The notes under the pieces are model-generated. The model was not told where the DNA came from. It did no database searches and worked only from the letters and a program-made list of their open reading frames with translations. Of a stretch of 11,670 nt of DNA, positions 1 through 7,632 are shown in pieces (position 1 is the stretch's first letter; every line of letters begins with the position of its first letter). Both the position numbers and the translations under genes were made by a program. Where the stretch lies: positions 8,899 to 20,568 of the forward strand of contig DFYV01000181.1 of assembly GCA_002383425.1 (NCBI GenBank), read 5' to 3'. The stretch comes from Bacteroidales bacterium UBA4073. Lineage in GTDB: Bacteria; Bacteroidota; Bacteroidia; Bacteroidales; Tenuifilaceae.

Positions 1-8
1 CAACGCTT

Positions 9-192
9 ATCAACCATCAACCATCAACCATCAACTTCTTTCCGAACAACGAACAGAACGAGTTAAAAGTTAAAAGACATCAAACTCATCAATTTAATCA
101 ACCGTGAATCGTGAACCGTTAACCTTGAACTTTGAACTTTGAACCTTGAACCATCAACTATTCCCCGAACAACGAACAACAAACAACGAGCA
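9..192 (-). repeat. Degenerate heptanucleotide repeat arrays
   Basis: This stretch is organised in 7-nt units that change sequence from block to block while keeping the period. Positions 9-36 hold four ATCAACC-type units. Positions 42-55 hold CCGAACA and ACGAACA, and 62-75 hold two GTTAAAA units. Positions 97-159 hold nine units in unbroken register (ATCAACC, GTGAATC, GTGAACC, GTTAACC, TTGAACT twice, TTGAACC twice, ATCAACT). Positions 165-192 hold four units of the CCGAACA/ACGAACA/ACAAACA type. Most units share an AA at positions 4-5. On the minus strand, which is the sense strand of the regulator gene upstream of it, the units read GGTTGAT, GGTTCAA and so on. No convincing open frame or RNA gene is visible. 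Positions 193-285 are AT-rich with a (TAA)4 run at 256-267 and no clear terminator for the regulator. Confidence 0.8.
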
Positions 193-285
193 ACTCTAAT
201 ATAACATCCAGCTATTTTTCTTTGGGGCTTAATTACCCGAAAATGAGGGACTATATAATAATAATAAGTATGACCTTAAATTGTT

Positions 286-1302
286 TCATTTCATTCTGGA
301 GGACTCACGAACAATAAGTTGCGTTTTAAGAATCTCGGTTACAGGGGGTTCTGGTTTTGTTTGAGTAATTCGGCGAATCAGCTGTTCCATAGCTTTTTTA
401 CCCATCTCATAGCCGGGTTGGTTTACCGTAGTAAGAGTAGGCTCAACCATTAGCGAGGTTTGATCGTCGCCAAAACCCACAACTGCTATATCATCGGGGA
501 TCTTATAGCCATTACGTAAAAGAACTTTCATAGCGCCAGCTGCGGTGAAATCGTTAACCGTGAAGATTGAATCGAATTTAAGCCCGCTATCGATTAGCTT
601 TTGGGTTTCAACCAGGGCTGTTTGGAATGTGTCGCAGTGTACTATTAGCCGTTCATCAATAACCACGCCGTTATCGCGCATAGCTTTTAGGTAGCCGTTA
701 AGCCGATTCAAACCGATTGACCTATTTTGAGGACCTGCAAAATGCACGATTTTGCGTCGGCCTTGCACAATAAGATGTTCTGTGGCCTGATAGGCACCAT
801 CAAAGTCGTCAATTATTACTTTATCTGCCTGAATCTCATCAACAGCCCTATCGAAAAATACGAGGGGTATCCCCTCATCCTCAAACCTTTGGAAGTGTTC
901 ATAGTTGGCCGTTTCCTTTGAAACAGAGACCAAAATGCCATCGATAATGCTATTCAGAAATGTATCGCAGGCTGCCACCTCGCGGTTATAATCCTCAACC
1001 GATTGGCTAATCATCACGCTATAGCCATGCTCATTGGCCACCGCCTCAATACCACTAATTACTGAGGAAAAGAAGTAGTGAACAATTTCAGGAATAATAA
1101 CCCCAATAACATTGCTACGCTGATTACGCAAGCTAAGGGCTATGACGTTGGGTTTATAGTTGTATTTGGTAGCCAGCTCGTTAACCAAACGCTTGGTTTC
1201 CTGACTAATGTCGGGATGATCTTTTAGTGCGCGCGAAACGGTTGAAGGGCTTATACCCAGCTCGCGGGCTATGTCCTTTATGGTAATCTGGCTCGATTTC
1301 AT
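286..1302 (-). CDS. LacI/GalR-family transcriptional regulator
   Basis: The 338-aa product has the standard LacI-family layout and length. An N-terminal helix-turn-helix lies at about residues 7-30 (IKDIARELGISPSTVSRAL), followed by the hinge region around residues 45-60 (YNYKPNVIA). A periplasmic-binding-protein-like effector domain runs from about residue 64 (NVIGVIIPEI) to the end, including VVGFGDD and LTTVNQP, motifs typical of the family's ligand-binding core. The start at 1302 places the HTH directly at the N-terminus as expected. No Shine-Dalgarno is visible, which is normal for Bacteroidota. The gene is divergent from the susC operon, so it is inferred to control that operon in response to a sugar such as a maltodextrin breakdown product. 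LacI-type proteins replace the membrane regulator SusR in many non-gut Bacteroidota. Whether it represses or activates cannot be told. The family is certain; the effector is inferred. Confidence 0.95.
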   Translation of the reverse strand: MKSSQITIKDIARELGISPSTVSRALKDHPDISQETKRLVNELATKYNYKPNVIALSLRNQRSNVIGVIIPEIVHYFFSSVISGIEAVANEHGYSVMISQSVEDYNREVAACDTFLNSIIDGILVSVSKETANYEHFQRFEDEGIPLVFFDRAVDEIQADKVIIDDFDGAYQATEHLIVQGRRKIVHFAGPQNRSIGLNRLNGYLKAMRDNGVVIDERLIVHCDTFQTALVETQKLIDSGLKFDSIFTVNDFTAAGAMKVLLRNGYKIPDDIAVVGFGDDQTSLMVEPTLTTVNQPGYEMGKKAMEQLIRRITQTKPEPPVTEILKTQLIVRESSRMK

Positions 1303-1370
1303 TGGGAAAAATTTTTGAAGTAATTGATTATAAAATGGTTACTAATCAACCATGACTATTGCGATACTAA

Positions 1371-1378
1371 CAAATATA
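1371..1378 (-). promoter_or_regulatory. Likely -7 promoter box of the LacI-type regulator gene
   Basis: On the minus strand this reads TATATTTG, a perfect match to the Bacteroidota -7 consensus TAnnTTTG. It lies about 70 nt upstream of the regulator's start codon. The matching -33 element is weak: only a TGGTT-like sequence lies at roughly the right 19-20 nt spacing. It would give a 5' untranslated leader of about 60 nt. Confidence 0.55.
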
Positions 1379-1434
1379 CTACTAAATAAAGCATTGAACC
1401 ACCTGCCCAATGTAATAATTTTTTTCATAAAATA

Positions 1435-1456
1435 CAAACGTTTGCGGTATCGTTTG
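1435..1456. promoter_or_regulatory. Predicted LacI-type operator: palindrome plus tandem half-site
   Basis: CAAACGTTTG at 1435-1444 is a perfect 10-bp palindrome with the central CG typical of LacI-family operators. A direct repeat of its right side follows: CGTTTGCG occurs at 1439-1446 and again at 1451-1458, 12 bp (slightly more than one helical turn) apart. The palindrome lies 132 bp from the regulator start and 140 bp from the susC start, almost exactly midway in the divergent intergenic region. The sequence is seen directly; binding by the adjacent LacI-type protein is an inference from family and position. Confidence 0.6.
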
Positions 1457-1584
1457 CGTGTTTTTTTTAGGGTAAATGTATAATTTTTGTTATTAATTTT
1501 TTAAGGTTATGTAAATTGTGCAAGTATTTTAAATAAATTAACAAATCATAAGTAGTTAAAACACAACTTAAACCAAATCAGATT
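1457..1584 (+). promoter_or_regulatory. susC promoter/leader region, promoter not resolved
   Basis: This very AT-rich stretch must contain the operon promoter or the leader. The best partial -7 matches are TAATTTTTG at 1481-1489, with TTTG at 1453-1456 as a too-distant -33, and TAAATTGTG at 1512-1520, with TTTG at 1486-1489 as -33 at 22 nt. Neither meets the consensus spacing of about 19-21 nt. If the first were right, the operator half-site would overlap the -33 element, which would suit repression. No anti-sigma/ECF-type regulator gene and no Shine-Dalgarno are visible. Confidence 0.35.
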
Positions 1585-4551
1585 ATGAATATAGGTAAAA
1601 AAGTACTAAAAGGATTTCTGCTTTTTGCAGTAATGCTCCTGTTTACAGAAGCATACTCGCAAGACATACAGGTGTCCGGAAAAGTAATTGATTCCAAGGA
1701 CAACACTCCAATGATTGGAGTATCAGTTGTTGTAAAAGGTACTACTATAGGCACAATAACTGATATTGATGGTAATTACTCCATTGAAAGTCCAGTTACA
1801 GGCACTTTGGTTTTTTCCTTTTTAGGATACAAGACACAAGAAGTACCTGTTAATGGTCGGGCACGAATTGATATAACCCTTCAGGAAGAGGCTCAGCAGA
1901 TTGAAGAGGTAATTGTTATTGGGTATGGTGTTCAGAAAAAGAGCGACAGAACTGGAGCTGTTGTTAACGTAAAGGCTGAAGACCTAAATAGAGGTAATCT
2001 ATCCGATCCTATTCAAGCCATGCAGGGAAAAGTTGCCGGTGTCAACATTTCAAAGAAAGGTGGGGATCCCAACGCTGGATTTGCTGTTCAAATTCGTGGA
2101 GCTGCAGGTTTTTCGTCGAGCACACAACCTTTATATGTTATTGATGGTGTTCCTGGTGTTGATCCTACAACAATTGCACCAGAGGACATAGAGTCTTTCA
2201 ACATACTAAAAGATGCTTCATCGGGTGCAATTTATGGTTCTAGAGCTTCAAATGGTGTAATTATAATCACAACCAAAAAAGCCCAAAAAGGAGGTGTTGC
2301 TGTTATTGATTACAACACTTATATTTCATTTGATCAAACCAGTAAGCGTTTGGAATTTTTAGATGCAAACGATATAAGAAAATATGTTCAAGATATGGGT
2401 ATAACATCATTTACCGATAACGGGGCAAATACTAACTGGCAAGACGAAATTTTCAGAACAGGATTATCCCAATCGCACAACATAGCTATTTCGAACTCTG
2501 TTGAAAATCTATCATACAGGTTATCATACAACTACATGGATAACCAAGGTGTTATAATTGGTAGCAGTAAAAAGCGCAACATTGCAAGACTTAGCTTAAC
2601 ACAGAAAGCTCTAAACAACAAACTCACAGTTGATGCTTCGGTTGCGGGAACTTTTGAGAATAATCAATATGTAAACTATGGCGATGGTATGGGTCCATCT
2701 AATATTTTATACCAAATGTACCAACGTAACCCCGTTGATCCTGTTTATAACAGCAATGGAGATTTCTTTGAATTTCAACGTGATTTTAACTATAACAACC
2801 CTGTTGCGATTGCTAAGTTGATCCAGAACGAACGCGATGCAAAATACTACTTTGGATCATCTAAGTTAAGTTTTGAAATTATTGAGGGTTTAGTCGCAAG
2901 TGGTAATTTTAGCTACTTAAGAAGTGACAGTGAATCATTCTACTACGAACCAACAAATTTATATGCAGCAGGAACTGCTGGTTACGGGCGTAGAAGTTAT
3001 ACAAATGCAGAGAGTAAAATACTTGAAACCACAATTTCGTATAATAAATCAATAAATAATCTACATAACATTAATATATTAGGTGGCTATTCTTTCCAAG
3101 AGGATTCATATTCTGGCTTATCAGCACAAGGTCGTGATGCTCTTTCGAACTACTTAAAATCTAATAATCTTGGTCATTTAAACAATGTTAATGTAGGCGA
3201 TATTGGATCATGGAGAAATTCGAACAGACTAATTTCTTTTTTTGGTAGGGTAACATACAATTACCAATCGAAATACTTTGCAACTTTTACATTACGAAGA
3301 GATGGATCATCAAAATTTGGACGAAATAATGAGTGGGGCTTATTCCCGTCTGGCTCCATCGCTTGGGACGCTAAAAAGGAATCATTCCTAGAGAATGTTG
3401 ATGCGATAAACCAATTAAAATTGCGTGTTGGCTTTGGCTTAACAGGTAACCAGGAGATTGGAGCATTTAACGATATTATGTTTGCTTACCCTAATGGAAC
3501 TGCACCAAACTTTGAAACAGGTGAAGATGCAATTAATTTCAGCATATCGCACAATGCAAACCCAGACTTAAAATGGGAAGAAAATAGAGAAATCAATATT
3601 GGACTTGACTACGCCCTTTTAAACAACAGGATCCAAGGTTCTATTGAGTATTACATAAAATCCACATACGATCTATTGGCTAGTTATGCTGTTCCAGTAC
3701 CACCAAACGCACTACCCAATACATGGGCCAATGCCGGACAAATTGATAATAAGGGATTTGAATTTAGCATTGAAGGATTTGCAATCGATAAGTCAAACTT
3801 TAAATGGCGTACTATAATAAATTTTGCTACCAATAAACAAAAATTAGTAAAACTATCTGGTGATGGGTTTTTCTGGTCCGAAGGCGATAAAAAAAGACTA
3901 TGGTTAAGTGGTAGAGGTTTAGTTGGCGCTCAAAACTGGACACAATACTTAATGGAAGGCGAAGAAATTGGTACATTCTACATGCCCCGCTATGCTGGCT
4001 TATCTCAAGATGGAAAATTCCTTTTCTATACTGCAGAAGGTGGTGTTACCCGCGATATAAATGCTGCTGAACGCAGAGTTGTTGGCCACGCACAGCCTCG
4101 CTTTACACTCGGATGGTCAAACTTCTTTACGTATAAAAATTTTGATTTGAGCATCTCGCTTCGTGGTGCATTCGGAAACGAAGTGATTAACTCAACAAGA
4201 ATGGTATTCTCAAACCCTCAAATTTTACCTACACTTAATGCTCTTAAAGATGTACTTGATGAAATTGACAGAGGCTTAACTGACTCTCCAAAAATAAGTG
4301 ATTACTACCTAGAGGACGCTTCTTTTATTAAGATAGACAATATTTCGTTGGGCTATAACTTCAACACTGCTAAAAACAAGTGGATCAAAAAGTTAAGAAT
4401 TTATATTAATTCTAATAACTTATACACATTCACTAATTACACCGGTCTGGATCCTGAAATGTCGTACACAGGTCTTGAGTTTGGTCTTGACCAATACGAT
4501 GTATATCCAAAAACAAGAACATTCACTTTTGGTATTGATGTTAAATTCTAA
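1585..4551 (+). CDS. susC: SusC/RagA-family TonB-dependent outer-membrane transporter
   Basis: The 988-aa product is the usual size for SusC. It imports oligosaccharides across the outer membrane, powered by TonB, with SusD acting as a lid. A Sec signal peptide covers about residues 1-26 (hydrophobic FLLFAVMLLF, cleavage near AYSQ). A carboxypeptidase-D regulatory-like domain follows at about 28-100 (SGKVIDSKDNTPMIGVSVVVKG). A TonB-box-like segment with EEVIVIGYG comes at 107-115. The plug is at about 120-232 and carries the family signatures YVIDGVP and SGAIYGSRASNGVIIITTK. The rest is the 22-strand barrel, ending in FTFGIDVKF with a C-terminal aromatic residue. There is no N-terminal STN domain, so no ECF/anti-sigma signalling is expected; this agrees with control by the divergent LacI-type gene. 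The start is the first in-frame ATG before the signal peptide. Only 8 nt separate it from susD. The substrate is inferred from the downstream amylase. Confidence 0.97.
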   Translation: MNIGKKVLKGFLLFAVMLLFTEAYSQDIQVSGKVIDSKDNTPMIGVSVVVKGTTIGTITDIDGNYSIESPVTGTLVFSFLGYKTQEVPVNGRARIDITLQEEAQQIEEVIVIGYGVQKKSDRTGAVVNVKAEDLNRGNLSDPIQAMQGKVAGVNISKKGGDPNAGFAVQIRGAAGFSSSTQPLYVIDGVPGVDPTTIAPEDIESFNILKDASSGAIYGSRASNGVIIITTKKAQKGGVAVIDYNTYISFDQTSKRLEFLDANDIRKYVQDMGITSFTDNGANTNWQDEIFRTGLSQSHNIAISNSVENLSYRLSYNYMDNQGVIIGSSKKRNIARLSLTQKALNNKLTVDASVAGTFENNQYVNYGDGMGPSNILYQMYQRNPVDPVYNSNGDFFEFQRDFNYNNPVAIAKLIQNERDAKYYFGSSKLSFEIIEGLVASGNFSYLRSDSESFYYEPTNLYAAGTAGYGRRSYTNAESKILETTISYNKSINNLHNINILGGYSFQEDSYSGLSAQGRDALSNYLKSNNLGHLNNVNVGDIGSWRNSNRLISFFGRVTYNYQSKYFATFTLRRDGSSKFGRNNEWGLFPSGSIAWDAKKESFLENVDAINQLKLRVGFGLTGNQEIGAFNDIMFAYPNGTAPNFETGEDAINFSISHNANPDLKWEENREINIGLDYALLNNRIQGSIEYYIKSTYDLLASYAVPVPPNALPNTWANAGQIDNKGFEFSIEGFAIDKSNFKWRTIINFATNKQKLVKLSGDGFFWSEGDKKRLWLSGRGLVGAQNWTQYLMEGEEIGTFYMPRYAGLSQDGKFLFYTAEGGVTRDINAAERRVVGHAQPRFTLGWSNFFTYKNFDLSISLRGAFGNEVINSTRMVFSNPQILPTLNALKDVLDEIDRGLTDSPKISDYYLEDASFIKIDNISLGYNFNTAKNKWIKKLRIYINSNNLYTFTNYTGLDPEMSYTGLEFGLDQYDVYPKTRTFTFGIDVKF

Positions 4552-4559
4552 ACCACTAA

Positions 4560-6041
4560 ATGATTATGAGAAAGATAATATATACATTAGGTTTGTTACT
4601 TGCTTTTACTGCATGTACAGATCTAGACGATGATTTAAGTGACAAAATCCCATTCGATAAATTCCCCGAAAATGAGGAACAAGCTGCACTGATGATTGTA
4701 CCAGTTTACAAACCCATGCAGGACTTTCTTGATTGGGGTGGATGGTGGTTTTGCCAAGAACTAACTTCCGACGAAGTTGTTTGTCCAACCCGCCACACCG
4801 ACTGGGATGATGGCGGTAAATGGAGGGTTCTATACCAACACACCTGGGACAATAATACTGAAGCTGTAACAGCAATGTGGTCAAGATTCTATAAAGGAAT
4901 CGTTGAAGCTAACAGATTAATTGAAATTTTTGAGCCTAACGCAGATGAACCTGCTGTGGCTACAAATATTGCTAAGTTAAAAATAATGAGAGCATACTAC
5001 TATTATCTTCTTATTGATAATTATGGTGATGTTCCTTTTGTTACCTCATTTTCAGAAGCCGAAGAGCAACCCAGTAAGACATCAAAGGCTATCATCTATC
5101 AAAGTATTGTTAATGAAATAAACGAAAGCATTCCACATTTGACAACATCTATTTCGAAAACAGCGGTAACAAAGGGAATGGCCTTCTCACTACTAGCAAA
5201 ACTTTATCTAAACGCTGAGGTATATGCAGGTGTAGCTCGATGGGATTCTGCTGAAATGGCCTGCGATAGTGTTATCGCTTTAGGAAGTTACTCTTTGGAA
5301 TTGGATCCAATGGCTCCTTTCGTAACAAATAATTCGAATTCATCCGAGAATATTTTCACCATTCCTTACGATGAGGACACCTATACCGGATTCAATCTAC
5401 ACATGCGTACACTTCACTATAACAACAATTTAACGTTTAATATGCCTGTTGGCCCATGGAACGGTTTTGCTGTTACCGAGCAACACTACAATACATACTC
5501 TGATGACGACAAACGAAAAGCGGGCTACTTTATGGTTGGTCAACAATACACAGCAACAAATCAACCAATAACTGATGCAGTAGCGGGTACTCCCTTGATT
5601 TTTGACCCACACATACCAGCAGTTGTAATGGATGCAACATATACTCTACAAGAAATTAGAATGTCAGGGGCGCGTGTTAAAAAATTCGAAATTAAAATGG
5701 GTGCCAAGGATAACCTCAGCAACGATTTTCCAATTTTCCGTCTTGCTGATATCTATCTGATGAAGGCAGAAGCAAGAGTTCGTCAGGGGTTAAATGGTGA
5801 CGAATGGCTTAACGAAATAAGATTAAGAGCAGGTTTAACCGGAATAACAAATGCAACACTCGATGATATACTTGCTGAGCGTGGCAGGGAGTTATTTTGG
5901 GAAGCACATCGCCGCCAGGATTTAATCCGTTTTGGTAAATTTAACCAGGCATGGTGGGAAAAACAAGCATCTGATCCCAGCCGTAGAACTTTTCCAATAC
6001 CCCAATGGGTTATTGACTCGAATCCAAATCTTGCAAAATAA
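4560..6041 (+). CDS. susD: SusD/RagB-family surface glycan-binding lipoprotein
   Basis: The 493-aa SusD-type lipoprotein forms the lid of the SusC transporter and binds glycan at the cell surface. A lipoprotein signal ends at FTAC with the acylated Cys at residue 19. The acidic residues that follow (TDLDDD) resemble the surface-export signal of Bacteroidota lipoproteins. SusD-like N-terminal features include MRAYYYYLLIDNYGDVPF at about 143-160, part of the TPR-containing core. The C-terminal RagB/SusD domain shows the family hallmark ERGRELFWEAHRRQDLIRFG around 440-460 and ends with FPIPQWVIDSNPNL. The gene follows susC by 8 nt, so the two are surely cotranscribed. A second in-frame ATG two codons later (4566) would give a more conventional MRKI start; the choice does not affect the mature protein. 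Confidence 0.97.
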   Translation: MIMRKIIYTLGLLLAFTACTDLDDDLSDKIPFDKFPENEEQAALMIVPVYKPMQDFLDWGGWWFCQELTSDEVVCPTRHTDWDDGGKWRVLYQHTWDNNTEAVTAMWSRFYKGIVEANRLIEIFEPNADEPAVATNIAKLKIMRAYYYYLLIDNYGDVPFVTSFSEAEEQPSKTSKAIIYQSIVNEINESIPHLTTSISKTAVTKGMAFSLLAKLYLNAEVYAGVARWDSAEMACDSVIALGSYSLELDPMAPFVTNNSNSSENIFTIPYDEDTYTGFNLHMRTLHYNNNLTFNMPVGPWNGFAVTEQHYNTYSDDDKRKAGYFMVGQQYTATNQPITDAVAGTPLIFDPHIPAVVMDATYTLQEIRMSGARVKKFEIKMGAKDNLSNDFPIFRLADIYLMKAEARVRQGLNGDEWLNEIRLRAGLTGITNATLDDILAERGRELFWEAHRRQDLIRFGKFNQAWWEKQASDPSRRTFPIPQWVIDSNPNLAK

Positions 6042-6115
6042 ATTTTTCTAAATAAGGAGTTGCAAATACCACTTGAATTTAATTAACTTAATCCACTAAT
6101 TTTAAACTAAACGCT

Positions 6116-7567
6116 ATGAAAAGATCAAAATTTAATTTGGCTTGGATGCTTTTACTGGCAATCTTTACATTCGCCTCATGCGAGGATGACGAAGAAAAGG
6201 CTCCAACAATACCAGTTGAAGATGGTATTTACGTATTTGGTGGCGGTACAGCCTTAACAACCTATGATATCAAAGGTTTAATGAGAGCTACCAAGAATGA
6301 GGTTGACCAGAGTGATCGACCTGGCCTTTATGAGCTTTATATTGCTGTAGAAGCTGGTACTGAAGGTTTTAACCTGGGTAAAGTAGTTGGTGGAAAGGCT
6401 ACAGTATATGGACCTGGTGCCGATTTTGCTGAAGTTCTTGAAGCCGATAAAATTAGCGATGAACCCAGACTTTGGTTCTCCAGAGGTTCTTTGGAAGCAA
6501 CTGAAACTAAATTTACCGTGCCTGAAGATGGTTTATACCATGTTGTTTACGACGAAACTTTAAACAAGGTTGTTGTTGCTAAAGCTGAGTGGGGTATTAT
6601 TGGTGGCGCAACTGTTGCTGGCTGGGGTGGTAGCACCGCGTTGCCTCTTGAAGGTACTTTCAGCAAAACTGCCATGACATTTAAAGCAACTGAGGTTATT
6701 CTTACAGTTGGCGATTTTAAATTCCGCTACTCAAATGGATGGAAAATAGTTTTGGATGGAGAACTTGTAAGGGTAAACACAAATTTTGGTGGTGCTGTTA
6801 ACGCATTAGTTCCAGGTGGAGGTAACATTGCCAATACTGAAAATGGTATATACACCGTTAAGGTAATGTGGACTATTGAAAATGGAATAACTGCCGAGGT
6901 TACTAAAACAGGCGATTACACTCCTCCGGCATACCCTGATGCAATGTATGTTACTGGTGGTGCTACCGCTTATGGTTGGGCCACGCCAGGAGATTCTGCC
7001 AATGCTATTATGCACAAATGTGCTGGTGGAGTTCCAACCGAAGGTTTATTCTGGAAAATCTGTCATCTGGAAGCTAATTTAGGATTCAAATTAGCTGCTG
7101 CTGGCTGGGGGGAACCTAACATGGGACATGCCCAAGTTACAGAATTTGATCCTAATGGTGTTGAAGTTACTGCCGATAATGACGGCAACATGCAAGTTGC
7201 ACAAAGCGGAATGTATATGATTGTACTGGACCTTCGTAACGACGCTAAGAAAGTTTCCATTCAGGAAGCTGCTGTTTACGGTATTGGAGATGCTTTTGGT
7301 GGATGGGACGCTGGCGTTGCTGCTAACAAGTTCACTGTAAATAACACTGATAAAACCCTTGTTTCACCAGCACTTACCGCTGATGGCAACATTCGCATGT
7401 ATGCTGCTCATAGCTGGATTCCTGACTGGTGGAATGCTGAATTCAACGTTTACAACGGTTTAATTGAATACCGCAATGAAGGTGGCGACCAAGCTGCCGT
7501 TCCTGGTACCGCTGGTCAAGTTATTACTTTACACTTTGACTCAAACACTGGATCTATTGCTAAGTAA
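6116..7567 (+). CDS. SusE/SusF-like starch-binding outer-membrane lipoprotein
   Basis: This 483-aa lipoprotein probably binds starch or maltooligosaccharides at the surface beside SusCD. The signal peptide ends at FASC with Cys22, followed by EDDEEK, an acidic surface-export-like signal. Four beta-rich modules can be drawn: about 36-156, 158-267, 276-384 and 386-483. Modules 2 and 4 each begin with a GxxxxGGW-type motif (IIGGATVAGW; YGIGDAFGGW), as in the carbohydrate-binding domains of SusE and SusF. Aromatic residues suitable for sugar stacking are obvious in the last module (SWIPDWWNAEF, then EYRNEGGDQ). Modules 1 and 3 also resemble each other. The length is close to B. thetaiotaomicron SusF and longer than SusE, but the position right after susD is that of SusE. 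The gene lies 74 nt downstream of susD with no terminator between, and a strong terminator follows it. Family is confident; exact ligand inferred. Confidence 0.88.
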   Translation: MKRSKFNLAWMLLLAIFTFASCEDDEEKAPTIPVEDGIYVFGGGTALTTYDIKGLMRATKNEVDQSDRPGLYELYIAVEAGTEGFNLGKVVGGKATVYGPGADFAEVLEADKISDEPRLWFSRGSLEATETKFTVPEDGLYHVVYDETLNKVVVAKAEWGIIGGATVAGWGGSTALPLEGTFSKTAMTFKATEVILTVGDFKFRYSNGWKIVLDGELVRVNTNFGGAVNALVPGGGNIANTENGIYTVKVMWTIENGITAEVTKTGDYTPPAYPDAMYVTGGATAYGWATPGDSANAIMHKCAGGVPTEGLFWKICHLEANLGFKLAAAGWGEPNMGHAQVTEFDPNGVEVTADNDGNMQVAQSGMYMIVLDLRNDAKKVSIQEAAVYGIGDAFGGWDAGVAANKFTVNNTDKTLVSPALTADGNIRMYAAHSWIPDWWNAEFNVYNGLIEYRNEGGDQAAVPGTAGQVITLHFDSNTGSIAK

Positions 7568-7583
7568 TTCAATTTATGTCAAT

Positions 7584-7612
7584 AAAAAAGGCGCGAAATC
7601 GCGCCTTTTTTT
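7584..7612 (+). terminator. Strong intrinsic terminator between SusE/F-like gene and GH13 gene
   Basis: A six-base A run (7584-7589) precedes the GC-only stem GGCGCG (7590-7595). A 4-nt AAAT loop and CGCGCC (7600-7605) follow, then seven T (7606-7612). The A and T tracts extend the stem, so it could act on both strands. It begins 17 nt after the SusE/F-like stop codon and ends only 20 nt before the GH13 start codon, leaving no room for a promoter in between. It may be leaky and set a lower dose of the enzyme relative to the binding proteins. Confidence 0.88.
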
Positions 7613-7632
7613 CCATTTAAACAAAATAATCA

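Noticed and set aside
9..192. CRISPR array
   Set aside because: Units are 7 nt with no longer identical repeats separated by unique spacers, and there are no cas genes.
218..240. GGGGCTTAATTACCC as a terminator for the regulator gene
   Set aside because: Only about 3 bp of stem form, with no T-tract on the minus strand in the right place.
1461..1500. TAATTTTTG as a confident susC -7 box
   Set aside because: It departs from TAnnTTTG and the nearest TTTG is 24 nt upstream, outside the usual spacing; it is kept only as a possibility in the leader entry.
6054..6074. AAGGAG motif in the susD to SusE/F-like gap, looking like a strong Shine-Dalgarno
   Set aside because: It lies about 57 nt before the ATG at 6116 and no plausible open frame starts at a suitable distance after it. 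Bacteroidota genes generally lack such sites.
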